Source: Solobacterium sp. (GTDB lineage Bacteria > Bacillota_I > Bacilli_A > Erysipelotrichales > Erysipelotrichaceae). Taken from it: a stretch of 34,085 bases of DNA. The stretch lies in contig JAFUGM010000018.1 in the NCBI GenBank assembly GCA_017469355.1, positions 1 through 34,085 on the forward strand. Direction: 5' to 3'. This document shows, piece after piece, positions 7,598 to 14,708 of the stretch. The translations under genes were made by a program, and so were the position numbers. The notes beneath the pieces were generated by a model, which was given only the letters and a program-made list of their open reading frames with translations, was not told where the DNA came from and did not search any database. Within the stretch, counting starts at the first letter, position 1. The number at the start of each line of letters is the position of its first letter.

Positions 7598-8942
7598 TGA
7601 GGTAAGACGGAGTGAAGCGGAAGAATTCGCGCAGGAATATCGAAGCTTCCTCGACCGCACAAAAACCGAACGGGAATTTGTGAAGGAGGCAATTGCCTTT
7701 GCGGAACAGGAAGGATTCACGAATGTGAATGACTCGGTAGGGGAACTGAATCCCGGAGACCGCCTGTATGCAGTAAACCGGGATAAGAATCTCTGCCTCT
7801 TCGTGATTGGCGAGCAGCCTCTGACCAAGGGAATGAATATCCTGGGAGCACATATCGACTCCCCGCGTCTGGATCTCAAACAGCATCCTATCTATGAAAA
7901 GGATGGATTTGTCTTACTTGATACGCATTATTACGGCGGAATCAAATACTATCAGTGGGTTGCCCGTCCCATGGCCCTGCATGGAGTGGTGGTGAAAAAG
8001 GACGGAACTGTGATTCCGATCTCCATTGGAGAAAAGGATGATGAACCGGTTGTCGGTGTCAGTGATATCCTGATTCACCTTGCGTCCAAGCAGCTGGCGA
8101 AAAAGGGCAGCGAAGTCATTGAAGGGGAAGCACTGGACCTCATTGCCGGTTCGATTCCCGCAAGCGGGGAAGAGAAGGAACCGATCCGGAAATATTTCCT
8201 GGAGTTACTGAAGGAAACCTATGATATCGAAGAAGATGACTTCCTCTCAGCTGAGATTGAAGTGGTTCCGGCAGATCATGCGCGCTTCTTTGGCCTGGAT
8301 CGGTCGATGATCATGGGATATGGGCAGGATGACCGTATCTGTGCATATACCTCACTTCGGGCAATTCTTGACATGGAAGTACCGAAGCGTACCTCCTGCT
8401 GTATTCTTACCGACAAGGAAGAAGTCGGTTCCATCGGTGCGACTGGAATGAAGTCCCGCTGGTTTGAAAACGTGGTCGTCAGTCTGCTGGATCGCTCCAA
8501 TGCGGCTACACTTCCTGGCCTGAATAAGACACTTACCGCATCAAAGATGTTATCTTCAGATGTTTCGGCTGGCGTTGACCCGAATTATGAATCTGTCTTT
8601 GAAAAGAAAAACGCGGCCTATCTTGGCCGGGGCATCTGTTTCAATAAATATACCGGTGCCCGGGGAAAGAGCGGATCAAATGATGCTTCGCCAGAACTGA
8701 TCGCGGAAATCCGCAGAATCATGGAAGAAGGAGATGTTCTCTTCCAGACAGGGGAACTCGGAGCTGTGGATGCCGGAGGCGGAGGAACCATTGCGTGTAT
8801 TCTGGCAGAGCTGAATATGGATGTTATTGATGCGGGCGTTCCTGTGCTCAATATGCATTCTCCTTCCGAGCTTTCCTCCGTTGCGGACCTGTATGAGGCA
8901 TATCGTGCCTATAAGGTATTCCTCGAACTGGCTGGAAAATAA
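7572..8942 (+). CDS. M18 family zinc aminopeptidase
   Basis: This is a cytosolic metallo-aminopeptidase of family M18, which forms tetrahedral dodecamers and trims N-terminal residues, often acidic or hydrophobic, from peptides. All family landmarks are visible in the 456 residues: GAHIDSPRLDLK with H94 as zinc ligand, GQDDR with bridging D253, DKEEVG (281-286) holding the catalytic glutamate, and MHSPSELSS with H429. The C-terminal GAVDAGGGGTIA segment is also typical. The ATG at 7572 lies inside the end of hflX (26-base overlap, different frame), and the AGGTAAAGGA just upstream serves as a ribosome site. It is the last gene of the operon and is followed by a terminator. Confidence 0.93.
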   Translation: MKTVWDTYDEVRRSEAEEFAQEYRSFLDRTKTEREFVKEAIAFAEQEGFTNVNDSVGELNPGDRLYAVNRDKNLCLFVIGEQPLTKGMNILGAHIDSPRLDLKQHPIYEKDGFVLLDTHYYGGIKYYQWVARPMALHGVVVKKDGTVIPISIGEKDDEPVVGVSDILIHLASKQLAKKGSEVIEGEALDLIAGSIPASGEEKEPIRKYFLELLKETYDIEEDDFLSAEIEVVPADHARFFGLDRSMIMGYGQDDRICAYTSLRAILDMEVPKRTSCCILTDKEEVGSIGATGMKSRWFENVVVSLLDRSNAATLPGLNKTLTASKMLSSDVSAGVDPNYESVFEKKNAAYLGRGICFNKYTGARGKSGSNDASPELIAEIRRIMEEGDVLFQTGELGAVDAGGGGTIACILAELNMDVIDAGVPVLNMHSPSELSSVADLYEAYRAYKVFLELAGK

Positions 8943-8984
8943 TTCGGGCGGGTATCATCCTTTCTTTGACAGGTAATGATAACG

Positions 8985-9036
8985 AAAATGCCGATATGAC
9001 CCATGAATCGAGGGCTTGCCGGCATTTTGTTTGTTG
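8985..9036 (+). terminator. Intrinsic terminator of the amidohydrolase-hflX-M18 operon
   Basis: AAAATGCCG (8985-8993) pairs with CGGCATTTT (9020-9028), followed by GTTTGTT. It lies about 43 bases after the aminopeptidase stop codon. Confidence 0.8.
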
Positions 9037-9102
9037 GTAAGAGTTTTAGCGTATAAAATACTTTTTTCTATTGCCAGTGGTCTCATGGGACGAAAAAGAA
9101 GG

Positions 9103-9108
9103 TATAAT
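9103..9108 (+). promoter_or_regulatory. -10 element before the DUF6110/P1B pair
   Basis: A perfect TATAAT stands 26 bases before the ATG of the small gene, within the gap between the upstream terminator and this operon. No good TTGACA-like -35 lies at 16-18 bases. GTCTCATGGGAC (9080-9091), just upstream, has a short inverted repeat and might bind an activator; that is speculative. Confidence 0.4.
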
Positions 9109-9134
9109 TCAGATGACTGAAAAGGAGATAAACT

Positions 9135-9422
9135 ATGAGCTGGTTAAGAACTAGATTTCTTGCGTATGGAGTCATTCTTGGGACGGCAGGTGTAAAGATT
9201 CTTTCTTCCGATGATGCGAAAAAGGTATACACGTCCGTTACTGCTGCAGCGCTTCGCTGTGCCGATGAAGTCATGAAAACAGCACAGAATATCCGCGAAA
9301 ACTGCGGCGATATTGCGGAAGATGCCCGTGTCATTAATGAAGAGCGCGCAAAGGCGAAAGAAGAAAAGCTGATTGCGGATGCGAAGGCATTACTTGCGTC
9401 AAAAGAAGAAAACGCAGAATAA
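9135..9422 (+). CDS. Small DUF6110-like membrane-anchored protein beside a P1B ATPase
   Basis: The 95-residue protein has one N-terminal hydrophobic segment (FLAYGVILGTAGVKIL, residues 8-23), then SSDDAKKVYTSVTAAALR, then a charged, alanine/glutamate-rich helical tail that could form a coiled coil. The GTAGVKxL...AKKVYxxxTAxALR pattern matches my recollection of DUF6110, a small family that repeatedly lies next to heavy-metal P-type ATPases in Firmicutes. An AAAGGAG at 9120-9126 sets the ATG at 9135. It is 33 bases from the ATPase and very probably cotranscribed, which suggests a partner or regulatory subunit. No metal-binding Cys/His cluster is visible. Confidence 0.75.
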   Translation: MSWLRTRFLAYGVILGTAGVKILSSDDAKKVYTSVTAAALRCADEVMKTAQNIRENCGDIAEDARVINEERAKAKEEKLIADAKALLASKEENAE

Positions 9423-9455
9423 CCAAGATAGAAACGGAAAGGCAGGGATGAATGT

Positions 9456-11534
9456 ATGAAGTGTACAATCCTGCATGAATCAAAGGGACGGATGCGGGTA
9501 CATCTCGAACAGTTCCGCATGACGATGGATCAGGCTGACATTGTCAGCCAGTATCTGAGCGGGCTGGATGGTGTCGCAGAGGTTTCGGTCAGTGAGCGTA
9601 CCGGGAATGCCGTCATTCGATACAGCACCAGCAGGGAAGCGATCATTCAGGCGCTTTCCGTTTTTCATTATGATGACTGCGGTATCGAACCTGATCCTTC
9701 CAGCGGTCGTGCCTTAACAAGAGAGTTTCAGGAGAAACTGTTCTTCCATGTGGCGGCGTTAGTCGGAAAGCGGCTGTTCCTGCCGCTGCCGGTACGGTCA
9801 GTTATTACTGCTGTCAACTCGGTTCCCTATATTATGGAAGGACTCAAGTCCCTTGTGAAGGGGAAGATTGAAGTGCCGCTTCTGGATGCGACTTCCATCA
9901 GTCTTTCCATGGCAACCGGAAGTTTCGATACTGCCGGATCTATCATGTTTCTGCTGGGATTGAGTGAAATTCTGGAAGAGTGGACGCATCGGAAATCCGT
10001 TGAAGATCTGGCTCGCTCGATGTCACTGAATATCGATCAGGTCTGGGTCAAATTACCGGATGGGGAAGAACTGCTGATGCCATTAAAGGATGTGCAGTCA
10101 CAGGATCATGTGATTGTCCGCACATCCAATACGATTCCGCTGGATGGAGTCGTTGTCTCTGGGGAGATGAGTGTCAATCAGTCTTCCATGACTGGAGAAT
10201 CCCTTCCTGTTGCGAAGGAAGCAGGCGATATGGTATATGCCGGTACTGTCGTGGAAGAAGGGGAATGTGTCATTGAGGTAAGGAATACTGCCGGAAGCGG
10301 ACGTTATGATCGGATTGTAAAGATGATTGAGGAGTCGGAACGATTAAAGTCCGATACGGAAAACCGGGCGGTGGCCTTGGCGGATGGGCTTGTTCCATAT
10401 AGTTTCCTGGCAACTGGGCTCACGTATCTCTTCACTCGGAATCTCACCCGTGCGATGGCTGTGCTTATGGTGGATTATTCCTGCGCATTGAAGCTGTCCA
10501 TGCCGATATCGGTGTTGTCTGCCATGCGTGAGGCAACCCGCTATAAGATTTCCGTCAAAGGCGGAAAGTTCATGGAACAGATCGCCAAGGCAGATACGAT
10601 CGTCTTCGATAAGACAGGCACCTTAACCTACTCCCAGCCGCAGGTAGCGGAAATCGTCACCTTTGGGGACTGGAATGAGACAGAAGTACTTCGTTTGGCT
10701 GCGTGCCTGGAAGAACATTATCCGCATTCCATTGCCAATGCGGTCGTGGAGGAAGCGAAGAAGCGCCATATCGATCATGAGGAAAAGCATTCCAAAGTGG
10801 AATATATCGTTGCCCATGGGATTGCCAGTTCGATTGATGGGATAAAGACCGTGATCGGAAGCTATCATTTCGTGTTTGAAGATGAACAGGTGAAGATTCC
10901 GGAGGGGGAACAGGAAAAATTCGATGCGATCGATGATTCCAACTCTCATCTGTATTTTGCGGTAGGCGGAATGCTGGCGGCAGTGATCTGTATCTCTGAT
11001 CCGGTACGGGCGGAGGCACCTTCCGTGATTCGAAAACTGAAAGAACTTGGATTCTCCCGGATTGTCATGATGACTGGGGACTCGGAGCGGACTGCGGCTT
11101 CCGTAGCACAGCAGGTGGGTGTCGATGCCTATTACTCTGAAGTGCTGCCGGAAGATAAAGCAAACTATGTGACAAAAGAACAGAAGGCAGGGCATACCGT
11201 TTTGATGCTGGGAGATGGAATCAATGATTCTCCCGCATTAGCGGAGGCAGATTGTGGAATCGCAGTAAGCGATGGGGCGATGATTGCCCGTGAGATCGCT
11301 GATGTGACGATCGCAGATGAAAATCTGAGTGCGCTTGTGACTCTGAAGACATTGTCCGATCGTTTGGAGGATCGAACACATCGCAACTATCGGGTCATTA
11401 TGGGATTCAACAGTGCACTTATTCTGCTTGGCATCTTTGGAATTCTGACGCCCAATATCACCGCATTGTTACATAACGGATCGACGCTGTTGATCAGTAT
11501 GAATGCGATGACGGATTATCTCAAGGATAACTAA
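9456..11534 (+). CDS. P1B-type heavy-metal translocating ATPase with a non-canonical membrane metal site
   Basis: The 692-residue transporter has the complete P-type engine: TGES actuator loop (246-249), phosphorylation motif DKTGT with D385, an HP-like PHS segment near 423, TGDSERT (540-546) and GDGIND (586-591). The N-terminal 60 residues look like a heavy-metal-associated fold (ESKGRMRVHL...VSERTGNAVIRY) but have no CxxC. In the sixth membrane helix, where copper/zinc pumps read CPCALGLATP, this protein reads YSCALKLSMP (341-350), so one cysteine and the proline are missing. Metal specificity therefore cannot be assigned. The start ATG has AGGG about eight bases upstream. It pairs with the DUF6110-like gene and ends before a shared convergent terminator. 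Confidence 0.9.
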   Translation: MKCTILHESKGRMRVHLEQFRMTMDQADIVSQYLSGLDGVAEVSVSERTGNAVIRYSTSREAIIQALSVFHYDDCGIEPDPSSGRALTREFQEKLFFHVAALVGKRLFLPLPVRSVITAVNSVPYIMEGLKSLVKGKIEVPLLDATSISLSMATGSFDTAGSIMFLLGLSEILEEWTHRKSVEDLARSMSLNIDQVWVKLPDGEELLMPLKDVQSQDHVIVRTSNTIPLDGVVVSGEMSVNQSSMTGESLPVAKEAGDMVYAGTVVEEGECVIEVRNTAGSGRYDRIVKMIEESERLKSDTENRAVALADGLVPYSFLATGLTYLFTRNLTRAMAVLMVDYSCALKLSMPISVLSAMREATRYKISVKGGKFMEQIAKADTIVFDKTGTLTYSQPQVAEIVTFGDWNETEVLRLAACLEEHYPHSIANAVVEEAKKRHIDHEEKHSKVEYIVAHGIASSIDGIKTVIGSYHFVFEDEQVKIPEGEQEKFDAIDDSNSHLYFAVGGMLAAVICISDPVRAEAPSVIRKLKELGFSRIVMMTGDSERTAASVAQQVGVDAYYSEVLPEDKANYVTKEQKAGHTVLMLGDGINDSPALAEADCGIAVSDGAMIAREIADVTIADENLSALVTLKTLSDRLEDRTHRNYRVIMGFNSALILLGIFGILTPNITALLHNGSTLLISMNAMTDYLKDN

Positions 11535-11546
11535 GCATCGTATTCC

Positions 11547-11628
11547 ACATCAAGAATTATAAAAACAGGCAATGTGCTTTCGGAGGTGTTCCTTCCATGG
11601 GTCATTGCCTGTTTTAAGTGCTTGATGT
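11547..11628. terminator. Bidirectional terminator between convergent genes
   Basis: AAAACAGGCAATG (11562-11574) pairs perfectly with CATTGCCTGTTTT (11603-11615), giving T-runs on both strands. An outer pair, ACATCAAG (11547-11554) and CTTGATGT (11621-11628), extends the stem. It serves the P1B ATPase on the plus strand and the DUF4367-like gene on the minus strand. Confidence 0.85.
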
Positions 11629-12041
11629 TATTCGATAAAGTATTGAAGCAGTCCCGCAAGATCTTCGGGTGTGAGCCCGGATCCCGGTCGACCAGGATTC
11701 ATGACCACGCTGACCTGGCACCCTAATGGGGAGAGTTCTGCAGTATTGATACGGTCCTCGGTTCCCCGACAATGAATGAGCGTGCCCCGTAATTCATAGT
11801 CATAGGAAGCAGGATAGGCATTGTAATCTCCGGACAGATGTTCGGCTAGCCGGGTTGTTTTACGAATCGCAAGACTGCCGCCACTTCCCTTACCGCTGCA
11901 TTCAATCAGGCGATCCATACAGAAGTATTCCACTGATTGAATCCCTTCCGGAAACATACCGGGAGGAATAATAGGGAATGGAATGCCCGCATAAAGCATT
12001 GCCTCATCAAGAGAAGCGGTGCGCTTCCATGGGTTGATCAT
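11628..12041 (-). CDS. DUF4367-like protein of unknown function
   Basis: The 137-residue product has no signal peptide or membrane segment. It shows a pattern I associate with small DUF4367-type proteins of Firmicutes: NPWKRTASLDEAMLYAG at the start, a proline-rich turn, LAIRKTT, then SGDYNAYPA and a C-terminal GLTPEDLAGLLQYF. The function of this family is not established. GGAGAA stands six bases before the ATG, inside the end of the esterase gene. The ATGA overlap with that gene (12038-12041) indicates coupled translation. The match is a recollected pattern, so the family name is tentative. Confidence 0.65.
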   Translation of the reverse strand: MINPWKRTASLDEAMLYAGIPFPIIPPGMFPEGIQSVEYFCMDRLIECSGKGSGGSLAIRKTTRLAEHLSGDYNAYPASYDYELRGTLIHCRGTEDRINTAELSPLGCQVSVVMNPGRPGSGLTPEDLAGLLQYFIE

Positions 12042-12829
12042 AACAGTTCTCCGATATGAAGCTCCGGATACAGATAATCCAGAAACAGCGGAACTACGGT
12101 TTCCCAGGTTGCTTCACTGTGATATCCGCCAACAATCACATTGGGCCAGGTATTCACATGGTGTCTCTGGAAGGCGTGATTGATTGTTAACATGCGGTCA
12201 AGAGACTTCGCAAATGCCTTCTTACTCTTTACTTCATTACTTCCATAATCCATATAGATACGGGTATTCTTCGCAAAGGGCGTTTCCTTAATCAGTTGAA
12301 CCAGTGGCTTCAGGTTGATATCCATGGTGGAAGAAAGGCACGCGGCTTTGGAATAGACATCGTTATACGCGGTGATGCAATACATGGACATAAGTCCACC
12401 CATGGAGGATCCGGCAATACCGGTATATTGACGTCCCTGCTTAATCCGATATCGTTTTTCGCAATATGGCTTCAGCTTATTCACAAACCAGTCTGCGGTT
12501 AGCTGCCCATAGACTTCACCCTCTGGAAACCAGGTTGGCCCTTGAGCTGGAAAGGGGCAGTATTCCATCAGACGCATATCTCCGGTATGGTTGCAGTCCT
12601 GACCGATGACAATCAGAGGAATTTGATGCTGGTCAAGAAACTCTTTGATTCCCCAGGACTTTCCATAGGTTGCGGTTTCATCAGAAAACAGATTATGTCC
12701 GTCAAACATATAAAGCACCGGATAATACCGGTCAGTCGTATCATATCCATCCGGAAGATAGACATATACCTTGCGGGGCCCCTGTTTCAGCGGGGCAATC
12801 CCGACTTTGATAATTTCTACGTTTCCCAT
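12038..12829 (-). CDS. Putative esterase, alpha/beta-hydrolase (esterase D/Fes-like)
   Basis: The 263-residue protein belongs to the putative esterase family (PF00756-like, as in enterochelin esterase and esterase D). It shows RKVYVYLPDGYD followed by YPVLYMFDGHNLF, the nucleophile elbow GSSMGG near residues 140-145, and a late GGYHSEATWE segment supplying the probable catalytic histidine. There is no signal peptide, so it acts in the cytosol; the substrate is unknown. The start at 12829 has no visible Shine-Dalgarno. Instead a perfect TATAAT ends seven bases before the ATG, so the message may start at or next to the start codon. It is the first gene of a two-gene minus-strand operon. Confidence 0.88.
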   Translation of the reverse strand: MGNVEIIKVGIAPLKQGPRKVYVYLPDGYDTTDRYYPVLYMFDGHNLFSDETATYGKSWGIKEFLDQHQIPLIVIGQDCNHTGDMRLMEYCPFPAQGPTWFPEGEVYGQLTADWFVNKLKPYCEKRYRIKQGRQYTGIAGSSMGGLMSMYCITAYNDVYSKAACLSSTMDINLKPLVQLIKETPFAKNTRIYMDYGSNEVKSKKAFAKSLDRMLTINHAFQRHHVNTWPNVIVGGYHSEATWETVVPLFLDYLYPELHIGELL

Positions 12830-12836
12830 AGACAGT

Positions 12837-12865
12837 ATTATACGCTTTTGTCTATTTCTTCATAA
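12837..12865 (-). promoter_or_regulatory. Promoter placing the transcript start at the esterase ATG
   Basis: On the minus strand TATAAT (12837-12842) has TTATGA (12860-12865) 17 bases upstream. Only seven bases separate the -10 from the ATG at 12829, which predicts a leaderless or nearly leaderless mRNA. Confidence 0.5.
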
Positions 12866-12902
12866 TCCAGGCATTCCAGCGGTGTTTCTGTTGATCGCGG
12901 GG

Positions 12903-12908
12903 TATAAT
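12903..12908 (+). promoter_or_regulatory. -10 element before the ABC exporter
   Basis: A perfect TATAAT lies 22 bases before the ATG at 12931. No convincing -35 hexamer stands 16-18 bases upstream. It shares the 100-base divergent region with the esterase promoter. Confidence 0.4.
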
Positions 12909-12930
12909 CGGAGGCGTTGCGGAGGAAATG

Positions 12931-14694
12931 ATGTTCAAACGCCTGATATCTTATTTCAAACCTCATATTGGATTATTTGTGCTGGATCTCATCTGCGCGT
13001 TTTTTGCGGGGCTTGCGGATGAGTTCATGCCGCTGATTGTGCGCAATATGATCAATGTCTATGTGCCGGATCGCAATCTTGCGATGATGGTGCGCTGGAG
13101 CTATGCGCTGGCAGTGATTTATATCATCAAGTTCTTTCTGAACCTTATGATCATGTATTGGGGTCATATCTTTGGCGTACGGGTACAGGCGGATATGCGG
13201 CGGGATATCTTCCGTCATATTGAAACATTGCCGATTTCCTACTTTGATGATCATAAGACCGGCTCTTTGATGAGCCGCATCACCAATGACCTTCAGGAAG
13301 TGTCAGAGATGGCACATCATGGACCGGAGAATCTGTTCATGTCAGGCGTCATGCTGGCAGTGAGTGCGGTGATGCTGGGGAGAATCAGCCCCAAACTCAC
13401 ACTCATTGTCTATGCCAGCCTTCCGATTGCGGTATTGTTTGTCATCCGTATTCGCAAGGGACAGATGAACGCATTTGCCAGAACCCGTAAGGAGATTTCG
13501 GAAATCAATGGTGAGACGGAGACCAGTATTGCCGGCGTTCGCATTACCCGTGCCTACAGTGGGATCCGGTTAGAAAGTGAGAAATTCGATAAAGCCAACC
13601 GGCGTTATGTGGAAGCTCGTTCCAGCGCATATCGGTATCTGGCGCTGTTTTCCAGCGGAATGACGTTCTTTACTGACATCATGTATGTCGTTGTGGTGAT
13701 CTTTGGCGGGCAGATGTTTTTCTATGGTGAGATCAGCGGTGGCGACTTCACCGCATATCTGCTCTATATTTCCATGTTTCTGACACCGGTAAAAAAACTG
13801 GTAGAGACGTATGAACAGATTGTGGAAGGGATGAGCGGCGTCCAGCGCTTTGAAGAAATCATGAATCTAAAACCGGAGGAAGATGATCCCGGAGCCAGAG
13901 ATATCGGAGATCTGGAAGGGCAGATTACCTTTGATCATGTGACATTCCATTATCGGAACCATCAGACCGATGGCCCGATTGTAATTAACGATATGAATTT
14001 TGTGATTAACGCTAAAGAAACCCTGGGCCTGGTTGGCCAAAGCGGCGGGGGAAAGACAACGATCTGTAATCTGATTCCGCGGTTTTATGAACCCGACAGC
14101 GGATCCATTCGAATTGATGGGATTGATGTCCGGGAGATGACCCGGGAATCTCTTCGCCGTAATATCGGCATCGTTTCGCAGGATGTGTTCCTCTTCCATG
14201 GGACCATCCGGGAGAATATCGCTTATGGAAACCCGGATGCCAGTCAGGAAGAGATTGAAGAAGCTGCCCGTCGGGCAAGAATTCATGAGGATATTCTGGC
14301 GATGCCGGAGGGCTATGACACCAACGTCGGAGAACGTGGTGTACATCTGTCTGGCGGACAGAGACAGCGGATTTCCATTGCCCGGGTATTCCTGAAGAAT
14401 CCCCGGATTCTGATTCTGGATGAGGCAACTTCCGCCCTGGACAATGCGACAGAGATGTCCATCCAGCAGAGCCTGGATGAACTGTCAAAAGGACGTACGG
14501 TTCTGGTTGTGGCCCACCGTCTCAGTACCCTTCGAAGTGCAGATCATATTGCGGTCATCACCCAGAAGGGAATTGAAGAATACGGCACGAAAGAAGAACT
14601 TCTTGCGCGAAACGGAATCTACAGTGAACTTTATCGATATCAGTTTGAGGATGATCGGCCCTTGGTTTCTCAGTCTGCTATAATTAGCAGTTGA
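12931..14694 (+). CDS. ABC transporter, fused permease/ATPase (MsbA/LmrA-type exporter half)
   Basis: This protein is a half-transporter with six membrane helices (about residues 15-290) followed by an ATPase domain, expected to work as a homo- or heterodimer exporting lipids, drugs or peptides. The ISYFDDHKTGSLMSRITND segment is typical of the exporter coupling region. Counting from the adjacent upstream ATG, Walker A is GQSGGGKT (370-377), the signature LSGGQ (474-478), Walker B ILILDE (494-499) and the switch histidine H530. Of two neighbouring ATGs (12928, 12931) the second has the better five-base spacing from GGAGG. All catalytic residues are canonical, so it could function as a homodimer; no partner half-transporter is adjacent. 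It is 14 bases upstream of parE and may be cotranscribed. Confidence 0.92.
   Translation: MFKRLISYFKPHIGLFVLDLICAFFAGLADEFMPLIVRNMINVYVPDRNLAMMVRWSYALAVIYIIKFFLNLMIMYWGHIFGVRVQADMRRDIFRHIETLPISYFDDHKTGSLMSRITNDLQEVSEMAHHGPENLFMSGVMLAVSAVMLGRISPKLTLIVYASLPIAVLFVIRIRKGQMNAFARTRKEISEINGETETSIAGVRITRAYSGIRLESEKFDKANRRYVEARSSAYRYLALFSSGMTFFTDIMYVVVVIFGGQMFFYGEISGGDFTAYLLYISMFLTPVKKLVETYEQIVEGMSGVQRFEEIMNLKPEEDDPGARDIGDLEGQITFDHVTFHYRNHQTDGPIVINDMNFVINAKETLGLVGQSGGGKTTICNLIPRFYEPDSGSIRIDGIDVREMTRESLRRNIGIVSQDVFLFHGTIRENIAYGNPDASQEEIEEAARRARIHEDILAMPEGYDTNVGERGVHLSGGQRQRISIARVFLKNPRILILDEATSALDNATEMSIQQSLDELSKGRTVLVVAHRLSTLRSADHIAVITQKGIEEYGTKEELLARNGIYSELYRYQFEDDRPLVSQSAIISS
14675..14690. promoter_or_regulatory. 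Palindrome containing a -10 hexamer, upstream of parE
   Basis: CTGCTATAATTAGCAG is a perfect inverted repeat (CTGCTA-TAAT-TAGCAG) and contains TATAAT at 14679-14684, 24 bases before the parE ATG. It lies within the last codons of the ABC exporter. No good -35 was found, so it may be an activator-dependent or repressed promoter, or a small RNA hairpin. Confidence 0.35.
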
Positions 14695-14708
14695 AAACGA
14701 GGTAAACA

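Noticed and set aside
9040-9134. Possible metal riboswitch (yybP-ykoY type) before the P1B ATPase operon
   Set aside because: The leader is too short and lacks the conserved GGGGAGTA-type elements.
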